In this document: piece after piece, positions 61,138 to 64,000 of the stretch
How positions within the stretch are numbered: position 1 is the first letter of the stretch
Layout: each line of letters starts with the position of its first letter
Source of the DNA: Punica granatum
Taxonomy: Eukaryota > Streptophyta > Magnoliopsida > Myrtales > Lythraceae
Assembly (NCBI RefSeq): GCF_007655135.1
Contig: NC_045128.1
Span: 18,942,811 to 19,006,810, forward strand
Reading direction: 5' to 3'
DNA: 64,000 nt
The notes under the pieces: model-generated
What the model saw: only the letters and a program-made list of their open reading frames with translations
What the model was told of the DNA's origin: nothing
Databases searched by the model: none
Translations under genes and position numbers: made by a program

Positions 61138-62186
61138 ATTCAAAGTTTAGGATTTGCGCAAAGCGTTGTGTGACACGGCTTGCTTGGCGTTCGGATCTGG
61201 ACCGCTTCATGCGCGGCGGCTGATGATGATCTTTTATCGCTCGTCCTTCCTTGAACATCGTTGGTTTGGGCGGTGTGGTGCATCCCTCCACGTTTTCCGG
61301 CACATTGAGATCACACCCTGTCGCGTGAGGCAGACGTGAGTCCGTCAAGGAGAAGATGCCCCCAGGGGTCTTGATCGCACCTGCGCGTTAAAAAGAGATG
61401 CCTACAAAGGATGTCAGCAGCACGAAATCGTTTAGACTATGACGCGTAAAGGAATCTATGTAAAGATGTGTTGGGGACATGATATCGGTGGCCATTTGGA
61501 AGGCGGCCGTGTCCCTATCGGAGACTAGCTTTTCTGAGACGGGTAACCCGTAGAATTGTGTGCATAAAGGTAATGGGAGGGATCTTATGGGATCCTCCAA
61601 ATCAAGGATACGTCAATTCGACCCCATTCCGGGGCGAGTCTCGAGCTCGGAGAGTCGAAGAGAGTTTGCTTGCGTCGGAGAATGCCGAACCACTACTCGA
61701 TGTAGCTCCACGAAGAAGTGTTGCCGTTCTTTATTGGTCGAGCCGACGTTGTCCCCTAATTTTTGCCTAGGCCGCAAGATGCGTGATAACCTAGCGGGGT
61801 GTTTTATTTGTTCTTTCTCACATGAATGCTCACCTTTTGCTACGATTCCCCGTGTTTGGGCGAGATCGCACCCCTCGAATCCTCTAATTTTTGCCTAGAC
61901 CACCTCGAAGAGGTTTTCGACCTAGCGAGGAAATGATTTATGCTCTCCTTTTGCCACGACTCCCCTTTGCGGGATTTTAAGTCATGCCACTCGTTCCCTA
62001 ACTTTTGCCTAGGTCGCCTCGAAGAGATTTTCAACCTAGCGGGAAAATTTATTTTTTTCTCTAAAAAAAAGCTTAGTATTGGACAAACGGCGGGAATTGA
62101 CGCTCGTTCACGAGAACAAAAATGTCTTACAACGAAACAGGCACGGAGCCCGGCGAATAATAAAAAACGAAAATACATACGAGCGC
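61138..62186 (-). other. Proximal 3'UTR of element B
   Basis: Non-coding DNA between the integrase stop and the array, homologous to A 45877-46840. Bases 61590-61690 reversed match A 46420-46500. Short frames on either strand are incidental. Confidence 0.75.
61766..62040 (-). repeat. Three hairpin-bearing repeats in the B 3'UTR
   Basis: Three units about 115-127 bp apart contain ctagg...cctag inverted repeats (61766-61795, 61894-61925, 62009-62039), each next to ttttgcctag. They correspond to the triplet at 46048-46330 in A. Confidence 0.7.
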
Positions 62187-62577
62187 TCATGGATAATACT
62201 TCTTGATGGCGTCAGCGTTTACGGGGAGGGCATTTTCGGTGCCGTCCATATCGTTCAAAATGACCGCTCCTCCGGAGAAAACCTCTTTGACGACGAAGGG
62301 GCTGTCATATTTGTACGAGAACTTTCCTCGAGAGTCGGGTGCGACATGTAGAACCTTCCTCAGGACGAGGTCACCGGGACTGAAGTCTCGGGGACGGACC
62401 TTGGCATTGAATGCTCGTGCCATCCTTTGTTGGTAGCACTGCTCCTGGCACAGCGCTTTTAGCCTTTTCTCATCGATGAGGTTTAGTTGCTCGTATCGCT
62501 GCTTCGCCCACTCTGCTTCTGCAAGTTCGGCCTCGGCAAGAATCCTCATGGAAGGGATCTCCACTTCAATTGGGAGG
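62187..62577 (-). pseudogene. pol: B integrase C-terminal fragment
   Basis: A 126-residue open stretch reads MEIPSMRILAEAELAEAEWA at its start and ends NADAIKKYYP with a natural stop. It aligns throughout with the C-terminal domain of A integrase (45486-45876). It is cut on its N-terminal side at 62577 by insertion of element F; the bases ggagg (62573-62577) are the probable target duplication. The rest of B's coding region would lie beyond F and G, outside the window. Confidence 0.9.
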
Positions 62578-62973
62578 TGACGCAGCGCGGATCACGGTTT
62601 CTCGCGCCTAAATCTGAATTTTAGACTCGAAGGGAATAGAACACGGCTAAACCCTAACAATATGCTGAAAACAAAGAGTTATGGCAAACTCAAAATATCA
62701 TTCAACAAAAGGTGTTTTTCTGCCCCCTCTTACAATGAGGTGAATAGCCTATATATAGAGGGAATACACCTCCATTGACTCTGGAATAGGAAACTGACAC
62801 CTATACTCCTCTAGATTACTTTCCTAAAATTGAACAAGGAAATAATCTGAAACAGGAAACTTCAGACTCCTGACTCAAGCTAATATAGAAAACAATATCT
62901 AATTAAGAGAAATTGTACTATGGCAATATTCTTCTCTAGTAGCAGCCGAAGTCTTCTAGAATATGGGTTGTCA
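62578..62973 (-). mobile_element. 3' LTR of element F (396 bp)
   Basis: On the minus strand it begins TGACAACCC and ends GCTGCGTCA, with TG...CA ends. A clear TATA box (ctctatatataggc on the minus strand, 62747-62760) is followed by typical LTR transcription-start sequence. The pol stop codon TGA coincides with the first bases of the LTR. Confidence 0.8.
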
Positions 62974-63345
62974 CTTTAGGCGGGACTCCTCGTCAGTCTC
63001 CCCCACTTGTGAAAAGCTCGGCCTCGAGCTTGTGCTGAACTCAGGATATAATGGCTCCTTCGAATCATAGTAGGGGTAAATGTCTGCCACATTGAATGTG
63101 CGTGAAATACCCATGGACTCGGGAAGATCTATAACATACGCATAGTCATTTATCTTTTTCAACACCTTGTATGGACCATACTTCTTCGGCTTCAGCTTGT
63201 TATAACTTCCAACTGGAAATCTTTCTTTCCGAAGAAACACCATCACCATATCCCCTTCTGAAAAGAGTCGCTCTTTGCGATGCTTGTCGGCGGCCTTCTT
63301 ATACTTCGCATTTGTAGCTTCCAGCTTTTGATGAACTTGTTGCTA
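62971..63345 (-). pseudogene. pol: F pol C-terminus, chromovirus-like integrase end
   Basis: The frame is open from 63342 to the stop at 62971-62973, with a TAG (63343-63345) at the G junction; the first Met is at 63249. It contains [20 protein letters not shown] and a following [12 protein letters not shown] stretch, the C-terminal integrase module common in chromovirus-type gypsy elements, then [10 protein letters not shown]. It is clearly unlike the Ogre integrase end. No recognisable chromodomain is present in the remaining tail. Clade assignment (CRM, Galadriel or Reina type) is not possible from this fragment. Confidence 0.8.
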
Positions 63346-63346
63346 C
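63342..63346. other. Candidate target-site duplication of LTR G (GCTAC)
   Basis: Five bases next to the LTR terminus TGTGCGCACC; the partner lies beyond the window, so this is inferred from position only. Confidence 0.45.
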
Positions 63347-64000
63347 TGTGCGCACCCGAATTTAATCTCGTCGGGGCACGCATGCGCGCGCCTAAGCAAA
63401 CGCGGCTTGGGAGTGTCCACCTTCCCGGGGACGCGCGACGGACGCACGTGAGAAGGAGTCGCCACTTGCCATTTTACGACCCGAAGGTCGAGGGCCGGCA
63501 AGTTACCCGGGTCTAGGGGCACGGGGTACACCTAAATGCTAAGGCAATGGTCGTACGGAACCGGAATTCCGGATTCGGGGGTTCTGTTACGTGCGGGCCT
63601 ATATCCCGCACGCCCTTTCGGTACTCTAGCTTGCTAGGCTTGCCGTTTTGTTTATTTACCGCGTGATTTAAGGTCGCACTTGGCTCGCTCGTTTTGACAC
63701 CGTAAAATCGATGAATCGATTGAGTTGGGCCAAGAATCCGAAGGATAAGTAGGCTTGTGAGTCAAGGGATCGGTTCGCTATCTTAGCGTTACAGTTCTTC
63801 GGACCGTGATGGTCGATTCCCTGCGCGAACCGAGACCATGATTGTTCAAACTTGCTCATCCCTTGGCGACGATAGACCAACTTAATCGACTCGACACTCG
63901 GACCTCCTGCCCACCAATCGGAATCCTTACAAGTACACGAATGAATATACAAATAAAATCCTCACAATGTACGCTCGAATAAATACAGAATACAACTGAA
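63347..64000 (-). mobile_element. LTR G: partial C/D-type LTR, runs off the window
   Basis: The first 300 bp match LTR2 (11339 onward) almost base for base, including the TTCG hairpin (63477-63490) and the stem-loop (63590-63612). On its left is F pol with no PBS, so this is the 3' LTR of a minus-strand element or a solo LTR. Short frames here are incidental. Confidence 0.87.

Larger units (their letters stand above)
62578..63346 (-). mobile_element. Element F: 3' end of a smaller gypsy retrotransposon
   Basis: The 3' LTR (62578-62973) and the end of pol (62974-63346) of a different gypsy lineage are inserted in B integrase in the same orientation. F is truncated upstream by insertion of LTR G at 63347. 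Confidence 0.82.

Overview
The window is plant repetitive DNA made almost entirely of nested Ty3/gypsy LTR retrotransposons. I found no host gene at its own locus. The main elements are very large members of the Tat/Ogre lineage. This rests on LTRs of 4-6 kb, a primer binding site matching tRNA-Arg, an extra ORF1 before gag, an intron between the protease and RT parts of the polyprotein, a second (archaeal-type) RNase H after RT-RH, no chromodomain, and a long 3' untranslated region (3'UTR) packed with tandem repeats. An angiosperm, probably a eudicot, fits best. The proteins remind me of pomegranate retroelements, but that is an unverified memory.

Layout from left to right. Element E (+) has its 3'UTR at 1-2125 and its 3' LTR at 2126-7435; its body is off the left edge. 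Element C (-) has non-coding internal DNA with a GC-rich 45-bp array at 7436-11338 and its 5' LTR at 11339-15428. C is inserted in the integrase of element D. Element D (-) has its pol, intron, gag-pro, ORF1 and leader at 15429-24307. LTR1 (24308-30368, -) carries a PBS on the D side and a PPT on the other side, so D shares it with element B. Element B (-) has its 3' end at 30369-30633, resumes after the A insertion with an 8.3-kb satellite-like array at 52831-61137, then the rest of its 3'UTR and an integrase C-terminus at 62187-62577. Element A (+), 30634-52825, is a complete 22.2-kb Ogre-like copy with two LTRs and a perfect 5-bp target duplication (GACCC), inserted into B's array. Element F (-), 62578-63346, is a smaller chromovirus-like gypsy element inserted into B's integrase. 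LTR G (-), 63347-64000, is inserted into F and runs off the window.

No polyprotein is intact. A and D together still define the coding architecture: ORF1; gag, zinc knuckle, protease and a G-patch-like segment; intron; RT, RNase H, archaeal-type RNase H and integrase. The most notable items are an antisense insert in A resembling the start of an arabinogalactan-protein gene, 3'UTR minisatellites at different stages of expansion in related elements, an LTR shared by two internal regions, and small hairpins conserved across the LTR families. All other long open frames, including those of 200-488 codons in the arrays, look like by-products of 45-bp periodicity.
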